Assembly: GCA_036507855.1 (NCBI GenBank)
Contig: DATCIJ010000052.1
Span: 1 to 15,273, forward strand
Length of the DNA: 15,273 nucleotides
Source of the DNA: JABWBJ01 sp036507855
GTDB taxonomy: Bacteria; Gemmatimonadota; Gemmatimonadetes; Gemmatimonadales; Gemmatimonadaceae
Direction: 5' to 3'
In this document: positions 1 through 6,528 of the stretch, in pieces
Position numbering within the stretch: position 1 is the first letter of the stretch
How the letters are laid out: every line of letters begins with the position of its first letter
Translations under genes and position numbers: made by a program
The notes under the pieces: generated by a model
The model's input: the letters and a program-made list of their open reading frames with translations, nothing else
The model's database searches: none
Told to the model about the DNA's origin: nothing

Positions 1-990
1 GGTCCCGTTCTTGATCATCAGGTCGATGAGCGCGCTCAGCCTCTCGGGATTCTTGTCAGCCTCGGACCAGAGCAATCCGGCGTAACGGAATCGGTCCAGC
101 TCATCCCAATAGTTGTAGTCCGTCGGAAAACTCTGCGAGCCGCCCAGCGCCGCGTCGGGAATCCCGTACCAGTGTTCGATGCTGCGCACACCGGCGTTCG
201 ACGCGACGCGCGCATCGGTTTCAGAGACCTTGAGGTCGACCATGGTGAACATGCCGAGCTTCTTTCCCTCGTCGGCAATGGCCTCCATGACCTCGGGATA
301 ATGTCCGGGGCTCTTGGACACCTTGATGCAGTCGGCGCCGGCCTGCTTGAACTCGCGCACCATCGCCCGCGCCTTGTCCGGCGTGTTGCCGATTTCCCAT
401 TCGCGTAGCGGCTGCGGCCATCGCAGGCAGAGGACGAGGCGGGGACCGACGACCTGATTCGCCTCGATCTGCTTGCGCTGCTCCGCCATCCGCGCCATGC
501 CTGCGCCGGTGCCAGCGTCGCGCACGGTGGTGATGCCGTGGCCGAGATAGATGCGATAGACGAGATCGAGCGCCTTCGGTCCCAGGTCGCCGTTAGGCGA
601 TGGCAGGTGGGCGTGCATCTCCACCAGTCCCGGCATGACGTACTGGCCGGTGGCGTCGATCACCTTGTCGCCGGTGGCGCGCTGGAAATTGCGCCCATAG
701 CCGGCCGCGTTCACCGCGTCCATCGGGATCATGTCGGTGATGACGCCGTTCTCGATCACGATGTCGACCGGGCCTTCGGGCGGCATGGCTCGGTTGGTGC
801 CCGGCGTGCCGCGACCCGAGATGACCGTCGCGCCGCGGATGATCAGGCGGTTGACGCGTTCCCCGCGGGTGGTGCCCAGGGGCAGCGTCGTCGGGCCGTT
901 GTTGGTGACGGCGATGGATTCACGAACGGTCTGCCCACCGGCTTGCGCGGCAAGCAGGAAGAGGGCGATGGCGGAAAGCTGGCGGTACAT
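1..990 (-). CDS. Secreted amidohydrolase-superfamily protein (imidazolonepropionase/prolidase-like), 3' end outside window
   Basis: My translation from the ATG at 990 gives 330 residues with no stop before the window edge, so the C-terminal part is missing (family members usually exceed 400 residues). Residues 1-20 form a Sec signal peptide (hydrophobic AIALFLLAAQAGGQ), implying a periplasmic or secreted enzyme. A small beta-sandwich composite domain follows, then the metal-site motif MPGLVEMHAHL with H126 and H128. A candidate carboxylated lysine is K223 in GADCIKVSK, and a later histidine ligand is H273 in SIEHWYG. The usual histidine strand between them reads FTMVDLKV, with no histidine, so activity is uncertain. 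Members cleave amide or cyclic amide bonds, often in dipeptides; the substrate here cannot be named. A GGGAG Shine-Dalgarno lies a few bases upstream of the ATG. It lies 96 bp downstream of the glycosyltransferase gene on the same strand. Confidence 0.85.
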   Translation of the reverse strand, partial: MYRQLSAIALFLLAAQAGGQTVRESIAVTNNGPTTLPLGTTRGERVNRLIIRGATVISGRGTPGTNRAMPPEGPVDIVIENGVITDMIPMDAVNAAGYGRNFQRATGDKVIDATGQYVMPGLVEMHAHLPSPNGDLGPKALDLVYRIYLGHGITTVRDAGTGAGMARMAEQRKQIEANQVVGPRLVLCLRWPQPLREWEIGNTPDKARAMVREFKQAGADCIKVSKSPGHYPEVMEAIADEGKKLGMFTMVDLKVSETDARVASNAGVRSIEHWYGIPDAALGGSQSFPTDYNYWDELDRFRYAGLLWSEADKNPERLSALIDLMIKNGT

Positions 991-1086
991 GGGATCTCCG
1001 GGAGTCGGCCCCACGTCACGCTACCGCCTGCCGGTATGCGTGGCAACCGCGGCGCCCGGTGAGCCGCCCGGAAGCGTCCGTTCCGA

Positions 1087-2001
1087 TCAGCCGAACCGGC
1101 CGCTCGACGCGACGGGGTGACGCATCCCATCAACTGCGCCGCGCAGAAACGACGCAAGGCGCGGCATGCGCGGTGGCACGTGGTTCAGGTCCACCACCGG
1201 CGCCCCCGCCAGCCATCGCCACGCCAGCGTCCACAGGGGACGGATCGCACGCCATCCACCAATGCGCAGCATCTTTGCGTTCGTAGCGCCCAGTCCGTAC
1301 ATGTAGCCGGCGATGAGGCTGTGGCCCTGATCCCAGGTCCGGAAGCCATGGTGCACCACCGCTGCCTCCGGCGTTTCTGCCACGCGCCAACCACCGGCTA
1401 GGGAGCGGATCGCGAAGTCCGCGTCTTCACCGGCGCGAAACTCCGCGCCACTGCCCAGGGCCTCGTCGAAGCCCGACAGTGCTTCCCACGTCGCACGACG
1501 CACGGCCATGCATGCTCCCATCCCCTCGATCTTCGTCTTTTGCTCCAATCGCTCGGCCACGAAGAACGAGTGCACCTGATAGGCGGGAACAAATCCCGCG
1601 CCACGATCATACTCGGGCGCCGTCACGCTCCCGAACACCATCCCGATGCGCTCATCGCTCAGGAAAGCGGCCCGCATCGCGCCGAGCCATCCCGGAACGA
1701 TCTCACAGTCATCGTCGGTGAACGCGATGATCGCGCCCGTGCAGGCCGACGCGCCGATGTTGCGCGCCGCCGCCAGCCCGAGCGGCGGCGAGCGGATCAC
1801 CCGCACGGTCGAGAACCCCGGTTCGTTAGCGAGGAGAAGTCGGGTCTGGTCTCCCGGGCTCTGATCGACCACCACGACTTCGGCGTCTGGCGTGTCGCGC
1901 AGCACCGAGTGGACCGCGGTCACGACTCCGACCGGGCGGTCGCGCGTGCAGATGACGACCGAAATGTCGCCGGGCGTGGTGACACGCGGGTTCGAGGTCA
2001 T
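1087..2001 (-). CDS. Glycosyltransferase family 2 (GT-A fold)
   Basis: This 304-residue cytoplasmic enzyme probably transfers a nucleotide-activated sugar to a glycan or lipid acceptor. The N-terminal strand ISVVICTRDRP (residues 13-23) is the classic GT2 start. VVVVDQSPGD follows, then GLAAARNIGA, then the metal/nucleotide motif FTDDDCE with DDD at 96-98. The acceptor-side motifs GFDEALG (177-183) and GEDADF (191-196) supply the probable catalytic acidic residues. There are no membrane helices of synthase type; a hydrophobic tract near residues 255-270 could be peripheral. The start at 2001 is chosen because its ATG overlaps the TGA of the upstream oxidoreductase as ATGA, a translational-coupling arrangement; a longer frame to 2052 would overlap that gene by 55 bases. 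The acceptor and donor sugars cannot be read from the sequence. Confidence 0.9.
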   Translation of the reverse strand: MTSNPRVTTPGDISVVICTRDRPVGVVTAVHSVLRDTPDAEVVVVDQSPGDQTRLLLANEPGFSTVRVIRSPPLGLAAARNIGASACTGAIIAFTDDDCEIVPGWLGAMRAAFLSDERIGMVFGSVTAPEYDRGAGFVPAYQVHSFFVAERLEQKTKIEGMGACMAVRRATWEALSGFDEALGSGAEFRAGEDADFAIRSLAGGWRVAETPEAAVVHHGFRTWDQGHSLIAGYMYGLGATNAKMLRIGGWRAIRPLWTLAWRWLAGAPVVDLNHVPPRMPRLASFLRGAVDGMRHPVASSGRFG

Positions 2002-3101
2002 CGGGCCGCGCTCAAGGTTGGCGGCGCATCCGCAACCCGCACCGGCAGACACGAACTCGCGGACGCAGCTGCCGCAAGCGCGACGCGTACCGCCTCGCGT
2101 CCATCGGCCATGGTACAGGCAGGCCGTGATCCGTTTCGCACGCTATCCACCAGGTGTTGCCACTCACCGCGATAGGAATCGCCGTAATCGCCCAGTTTTC
2201 GCATCCGCGCAAGGCCCCGCGGCAGCTCGCGCAGCGCGCGTGCCATGCCGCGCGCCCGCGGCCCCATCATGCCGGCGGTCTCGCGCCGCGCGTAGACTTC
2301 GAGGCCGTCGAAGCGCTGGCAGGAGACGCGCAGCCGGCCCTGGTCCCCGCACACTTCCATCTCGATGTCATGGCTCGTGCGCTCGGAAAGGACAGCCTCG
2401 GCCAGCATCCCGTTTGAAAGTGACGCCGAGATCGTCGCGCTCTCGTCATCGCGCGTGCCGTGCCGTGAGCGCGCAAACACGTCGAGGACCTCGGCGCCGG
2501 TGAGGAAGCGCCATTGGTCGAAGAGATGCACTCCCAGCTCGACGATCGCCCCGCCGCCTGTGACGCGCGTCCGTTTCCATGGTGGCGCGGTATCGTCGCC
2601 GCGCGGGCTGTTCCACGTTCCGCGGATCGACTCCAACCGGCCAAGGGAGCCGGACGCGATCACTTCGCGTGCCTTGGCCAGCAGCCGATGCCAGCGCATG
2701 TGGAAGCCTGTCATGGCGAGCCCGGTCGATTGCCCGGCTGCGGCGACGAGGGCGTTGCAATCGCCAAGCGAGAGCGCAAGCGGTTTCTCGACGAGCACGT
2801 GGCGCCCCGCACGCAGCGCTTCGATCGCCAGCTCCGCGTGAGCCCCCGGCGGGGTGAGGATACCCACGACATCGGCGACGGAAGGAGAGAAGCATTCGCG
2901 TGCGTCGGAAAGTCGCATGCCGATGCCGTATCGATCGGCGACGCGCGCGCAACGCGCCGCATCCGGATCGGCCAGCGCTACGACGCGCGCGCCACGCACG
3001 TCGCGCAGGGCACGGAGGTGCTTGTGCTCCGTCACCTCGCCCGCACCGATGAGCGCGATGCGCAGCGTGCCTCCCGCCGTGGCAGTGGCGCCGCGGTTCA
3101 T
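1998..3101 (-). CDS. Gfo/Idh/MocA-family NAD(P)-dependent oxidoreductase
   Basis: This 367-residue cytoplasmic dehydrogenase-like protein has an N-terminal Rossmann fold, LRIALIGAGEVTEHKHL (residues 13-29). The family EKP motif is at 105-107, with the lysine as usual catalytic or cofactor-positioning residue. The C-terminal substrate domain carries GGGAIVELGVHLFDQ, where H192 and D195 match the conserved GxHxxD signature. Family members oxidise or reduce sugars, inositols and related polyols, often nucleotide-linked ones. An ATG exists at 3107, but the GAGGG Shine-Dalgarno (3109-3113 on this strand) is only 1 base from it and 7 bases from the ATG at 3101, so I prefer 3101. The stop overlaps the start of the glycosyltransferase gene, which suggests one mRNA and a shared glycan pathway. 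It is divergent from the GMC oxidoreductase gene across about 100 bp. Confidence 0.9.
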   Translation of the reverse strand: MNRGATATAGGTLRIALIGAGEVTEHKHLRALRDVRGARVVALADPDAARCARVADRYGIGMRLSDARECFSPSVADVVGILTPPGAHAELAIEALRAGRHVLVEKPLALSLGDCNALVAAAGQSTGLAMTGFHMRWHRLLAKAREVIASGSLGRLESIRGTWNSPRGDDTAPPWKRTRVTGGGAIVELGVHLFDQWRFLTGAEVLDVFARSRHGTRDDESATISASLSNGMLAEAVLSERTSHDIEMEVCGDQGRLRVSCQRFDGLEVYARRETAGMMGPRARGMARALRELPRGLARMRKLGDYGDSYRGEWQHLVDSVRNGSRPACTMADGREAVRVALAAAASASSCLPVRVADAPPTLSAAR

Positions 3102-3157
3102 GCGCATTCCCTCGACGCCGAGCGGCGAAACTGGATGGATGCATGGACCAGGCGCGC

Positions 3158-3186
3158 TTGGCGCGTCAACGCGGCGCCGGTATTAT
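3158..3186 (+). promoter_or_regulatory. Sigma-70-type promoter of the GMC oxidoreductase gene
   Basis: TTGGCG at 3158-3163 (4 of 6 to TTGACA) is followed by exactly 17 bases and then TATTAT at 3181-3186 (5 of 6 to TATAAT). The A+T-rich -10 stands out in very G+C-rich sequence. Transcription should begin about 7 bases after the -10, at or next to the GTG at 3194 and six bases before the ATG at 3200. It sits in the divergent spacer. A TTGACG on the opposite strand (complement of 3164-3169) could be half of a promoter for the minus-strand cassette, but I see no convincing -10 for it. Confidence 0.6.
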
Positions 3187-3199
3187 CGCCTGCGTGATC

Positions 3200-4744
3200 A
3201 TGGCGAATCGTGAGAGCAGGGTCGTCGACCACGTCGTGGTTGGCGCGGGCACCGCCGGGTGCATCGTCGCGACGCGCCTCGCACAGCGGGGCGATTCGGT
3301 GGTGCTCCTCGAAGCCGGCGGCCCGTATCGGCGCGTGCTCGACGTTCCGCTGGTCGGACTCTGGGCGTGGCTCCGCAACCCCGAGCGCTATTGCTGGAAC
3401 CAATACACTGTGCCTCAAGACAGACTGGGCGGACGACGGATCTGGTTCCCGGGTGGGCGCATAACAGGAGGCAGCTCGGCCATCAACGCGATGATCTACA
3501 CCAGGGGACACCCGGCGTCGTACGATCGCTGGGGTGTTCCTGGATGGAGTTTTCAGGACCTGCTGTCGTATCACCGGCGCGCCGAAGATTTCGAGGACGG
3601 TCAGTCAGCCTACCACGGAACTGGCGGACCCATCGCCGTTTCCCGCACCCGGCACCGCTATCCGCTCGCGGACGCCTTCGTAAGGGCAAGTTCCGACGCC
3701 GGCGTCCCACTTACGGACGACTTTAACGGGCCAATGTCTCACGGGGCTGGGTACTACGACCTGTTGCAGCGCCGCGGCGCTCGCAGCGTACCCGGAATGT
3801 CCTACCTGTCAATCGCGCGCCGACACCCGGGATTCCACCACGAGTTGAAGGCGGTCGTGACACGATTGCTCGCTGACCGTGGCAGGATAACGGGCGTGCG
3901 GTACACGCAGGGCGGGTCCGAGCACACTATCCGCGCTGGCGGGGTCGTGTTATGCGCAGGCGCCGTCCGCTCGCCGCAACTACTGATGGTGTCGGGCATC
4001 GGCCCGGCCGATGCTCTCAGGCGATTGGGGATCGAAATTGTTGCCGATCACCCGAGCGTCGGCGCGTCTCTCCAGGACCAGGTGAGAGTTCCGGTCGTCT
4101 TCCGGCATCAGGGAGGCTCTCCAACCAGGGCGGATCGTCTCATTGCCGCCGGACTGCAGTTTCTCACGGGCCGCCGCGGGCTGCTCGCGTCAAATGTGTG
4201 CGACGTCGCCGCGGTCGCCTGCCTCTCATCGGGAGGAATTCCGGACACGCGCATCGCGTTGCGCTGGCGGGTGTTCCCCGAAACCGGCCTGCCGCTCGCC
4301 GACCTTGAGGTTTCGATCCTCCAACCGGAGTCACGGGGGCGTATTTCGCTCCGGTCCGCGGACCCGAACGTGCCCCCCGACATCGATCCCCGCTACCTCA
4401 GCGAACAAGCCGATCGTGATGCTATCGAGAGGGGTGTGGCGCTTGCCCGACGAATCGCGGCCACGGATGCGCTGCGTCGGGCCGGGCTCGAGGATGAGTA
4501 CGCACCGGGACCCGTGTCCGTCGATGAGCACATTCGGCAGCACGCGTCGTCGGCGTATCACCCGGTCGGGACATGCCGTATGGGCACCGATACCAACTCA
4601 GTGGTCGATCCCGAGTTGCGGGTACGCGGCGTCGAAGGACTACGCGTGGTGGACGCGTCGGTCATTCCGTCATGCGTCGCCGCGAACGCGCAGGCAAGCG
4701 TCATCGCGGTAGCCGAGAAGGCCTCCGACCTGATGGCGTCATGA
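3200..4744 (+). CDS. GMC-family FAD-dependent oxidoreductase (choline/alcohol dehydrogenase-like)
   Basis: A 514-residue flavoprotein that oxidises an alcohol group, passing electrons to FAD. The FAD-binding GxGxxG is in HVVVGAGTAGCIVATRLA (G15-G20), with E38 at the end of the second strand. GGRITGGSSAINAMIY (85-100) is the first GMC signature and GAVRSPQLLMVSGIGP (254-269) the second. The C-terminal domain has SAYHPVGTCRMG with H454 and VAANAQASVIA with N497, the His/Asn active-site pair of choline-oxidase-type members. No signal peptide is seen. The frame stays open upstream to an ATG at 3143, but that lies ahead of a good promoter. GTG 3194 is also possible, and no Shine-Dalgarno precedes either near start. 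Codons such as ATA, ACA, AGA, AGG and TTA are commoner than in neighbours, hinting at transfer. The substrate is unknown; a sugar or polyol would fit the divergent cassette. Confidence 0.9.
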   Translation: MANRESRVVDHVVVGAGTAGCIVATRLAQRGDSVVLLEAGGPYRRVLDVPLVGLWAWLRNPERYCWNQYTVPQDRLGGRRIWFPGGRITGGSSAINAMIYTRGHPASYDRWGVPGWSFQDLLSYHRRAEDFEDGQSAYHGTGGPIAVSRTRHRYPLADAFVRASSDAGVPLTDDFNGPMSHGAGYYDLLQRRGARSVPGMSYLSIARRHPGFHHELKAVVTRLLADRGRITGVRYTQGGSEHTIRAGGVVLCAGAVRSPQLLMVSGIGPADALRRLGIEIVADHPSVGASLQDQVRVPVVFRHQGGSPTRADRLIAAGLQFLTGRRGLLASNVCDVAAVACLSSGGIPDTRIALRWRVFPETGLPLADLEVSILQPESRGRISLRSADPNVPPDIDPRYLSEQADRDAIERGVALARRIAATDALRRAGLEDEYAPGPVSVDEHIRQHASSAYHPVGTCRMGTDTNSVVDPELRVRGVEGLRVVDASVIPSCVAANAQASVIAVAEKASDLMAS

Positions 4745-4836
4745 CGGCACGACCGCAATCAGATTGACCGCTGGCATCGACTCGTCCCGCCGCCAGATTA
4801 GTCGGCCAGAACCGGAACATTCCCAAGGAGTACTCG

Positions 4837-6453
4837 ATGAGAACGGAACGCCTCTTCGCGATCGTTGCGCTTGGCGCCACCACAATGGTCACGGTACCGA
4901 GCGCGGCCGGCGCCCAGGCGGCGACCGCTGATCCACGGCTGGAACGCCTGAAAACCGAAGCGCTGACGGCCGTCGAGGGCCGCGCCAAGATGGTCCAGGA
5001 GATCGTCGACATGCTCTTCTCGTTCGGCGAGCTCGGCTTCCAGGAGTTCGAGACGTCGAAATACCTCACCGGCATCCTCGAACAGAACGGGTTCAATGTC
5101 GAGCGCGGAGTCGCCGGGATACCCACCGCCTGGGTCGCACGCTGGGGATCGGGCAAGCCGGTCATCTCGCTTGGCTCCGACATCGACGGCATTCCGCAGG
5201 CGAACCAGAAACCCGCGGTCGGCTATCGCGATGCACAGATCCCGCTCGCGCCCGGCCATGGCGAAGGCCACAACTCTGGTCAGGCAGTGAACATCGCCGC
5301 CGCGCTCGTCGTGAAGCAGATAATGGAGCGCGAGAAGATCCCGGGCACACTGGTGCTCTGGCCAGGCGTCGCCGAGGAGCAGCTCGGGACCAAGGCGCAC
5401 CTGGTTCGCGCCGGCATCTTCAAGGATGTGGACGCCACGATCTTCACCCACGTGTCGAGTGATCTTGGCGTTCAGTGGGGGCCCGGCGGCGGCAACGCGC
5501 TCATCTCGGCCGAGTTCCGGTTCCGTGGCCAGACGGCGCACTCGGCCGGCGGGCCGTGGCGCGGCAAGTCGGCGCTCGACGCGGTCATGCTGATGGCTCA
5601 GGCGTGGGAGTTCAAGCGAGAGCATCTCGAGCTCCCGCAGAGGTCACATTACGTGATCCCCGACGGCGGTGACCAGCCTAACGTAGTGCCCCAGACGGCT
5701 TCGATCTGGTTCTACTTCCGCCAGCTCGACTACGAGCGCACGATGGCGATGTTTGAGGCGGCGCGGAAAATGGCCGAAGGCGCGGCCCTGATGACTGACA
5801 CCAAGGTCGACACGGTCATGATCATCGGCTCGGCCTGGGATCAGCACTTCAGCAAGTCGATCGCCGAGACGATGCACAGGAACATCCAGCGAGTCGGGCT
5901 GCCGAAGTGGGACGCCAACGATATCGCGCTGGCGAAAGGGCTGCAGCGTGAACTTGGAGTGCGCGAGTCCGGGCTGGACACGACCGTGAACGGGCTTCGC
6001 GCGCCGAACCCTAACGCGGTGCGGATGGGTGGCGGGTCCGATGACATCGGCGACGTGTCGTGGGTCGTGCCGACGGTGACGCTGCGCTACCCGTCGAACA
6101 TTCCGGGTGGGCCGGGACACAACTGGGCCAACGCGATCGCGATGGCGACCCCGATCGCTCACAAGGGCGCACTGGCGGGCGCCAAGGTCCAGGCCCTCAC
6201 GCTGCTCGACATGTACCTGACGCCCAAGGTCATTGCCGACGCGTGGGATTACTTCCGCAACGTGCAGACGAAAGACCGGAAGTACATCCCGTTCATCCGG
6301 CCGGTGGACCAGCCGGCGATCTGGCTCAACGCCGAGATCATGGCCAAGTATCGTGACGAGATGAAGAAGTACTATTACGATCCGTCGAAGTACCGGACGT
6401 ACCTTGAGCAGCTGGGAATCAAGTATCCCACGGTGAAGGGGATAGCCCAATAA
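4837..6453 (+). CDS. Secreted M20-family peptidase/amidohydrolase (AbgB-like)
   Basis: This 538-residue metallohydrolase probably cleaves an N-acyl or aminoacyl amide bond. Residues 1-27 are a signal peptide ending AAGAQA, so it acts outside the cytoplasm. The M20 catalytic domain follows: SDIDGIP (113-119), GHGEGHN with H141, E143 and H145, the EE pair 180-181 with E180/E181 as candidate base, and H205 in FTHVSSD. The inserted dimerisation domain starts at ISAEFRFRGQTAHSAGGP with H235. The catalytic domain resumes with the late motif PGHNWANAI (H428). AbgB-type enzymes, which hydrolyse p-aminobenzoyl-glutamate, are the closest architecture I recognise, but they carry Cys where this protein has E143. 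A C-terminal extension of about 80 residues (460-538), rich in Tyr and Lys, is longer than usual. AAGGAG at 4825-4830, 6 bases from the ATG, is the strongest Shine-Dalgarno in the window. The 92-bp spacer upstream shows no clear promoter. Confidence 0.9.
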   Translation: MRTERLFAIVALGATTMVTVPSAAGAQAATADPRLERLKTEALTAVEGRAKMVQEIVDMLFSFGELGFQEFETSKYLTGILEQNGFNVERGVAGIPTAWVARWGSGKPVISLGSDIDGIPQANQKPAVGYRDAQIPLAPGHGEGHNSGQAVNIAAALVVKQIMEREKIPGTLVLWPGVAEEQLGTKAHLVRAGIFKDVDATIFTHVSSDLGVQWGPGGGNALISAEFRFRGQTAHSAGGPWRGKSALDAVMLMAQAWEFKREHLELPQRSHYVIPDGGDQPNVVPQTASIWFYFRQLDYERTMAMFEAARKMAEGAALMTDTKVDTVMIIGSAWDQHFSKSIAETMHRNIQRVGLPKWDANDIALAKGLQRELGVRESGLDTTVNGLRAPNPNAVRMGGGSDDIGDVSWVVPTVTLRYPSNIPGGPGHNWANAIAMATPIAHKGALAGAKVQALTLLDMYLTPKVIADAWDYFRNVQTKDRKYIPFIRPVDQPAIWLNAEIMAKYRDEMKKYYYDPSKYRTYLEQLGIKYPTVKGIAQ

Positions 6454-6458
6454 AAGGA

Positions 6459-6528
6459 CGGGTCGCGGGTCGCGGGTCGCGGGTCTGCGATTTCCGGACC
6501 TGACCCGCCACCCGCAACCCGCAACCCG
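6459..6528. repeat. Heptad-repeat inverted repeat with G-quadruplex-type sequence on both strands
   Basis: The left arm (6459-6485) is three copies of CGGGTCG plus CGGGTC. The right arm (6502-6528) is its inverted counterpart built on the heptad CAACCCG. The 27-base arms pair at 24 positions; the three mismatches fall exactly one per heptad, and a 16-base loop separates them. The left arm has four GGG runs (6460, 6467, 6474, 6481) separated by 4 bases each. The right arm has four CCC runs (6504, 6511, 6518, 6525) with the same spacing, so either strand can also form a G-quadruplex. It begins 5 bases after the M20 stop and ends on the base before the decarboxylase ATG. No T-run follows, so a simple Rho-independent terminator is unlikely. 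It could be a dispersed repeat family or an mRNA switch. Confidence 0.85.

Noticed and set aside
991..1086. Terminator between the glycosyltransferase and the amidohydrolase
   Set aside because: The spacer has GC-rich partial inverted repeats but no stem followed by T-run on the relevant strand.
2002..2052. Upstream start for the glycosyltransferase
   Set aside because: It would overlap the oxidoreductase gene by 55 bases, whereas the ATG at 2001 gives a clean ATGA overlap.
3143..3199. Upstream ATG start for the GMC oxidoreductase
   Set aside because: The added 19 residues lie across and ahead of a good promoter and do not match the family N-terminus, which begins just before the FAD-binding strand.
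4764..4800. TTGACC as a -35 for the M20 gene
   Set aside because: No -10-like hexamer occurs at 15-19 bases; the nearest A+T-rich hexamer is 25 bases away.
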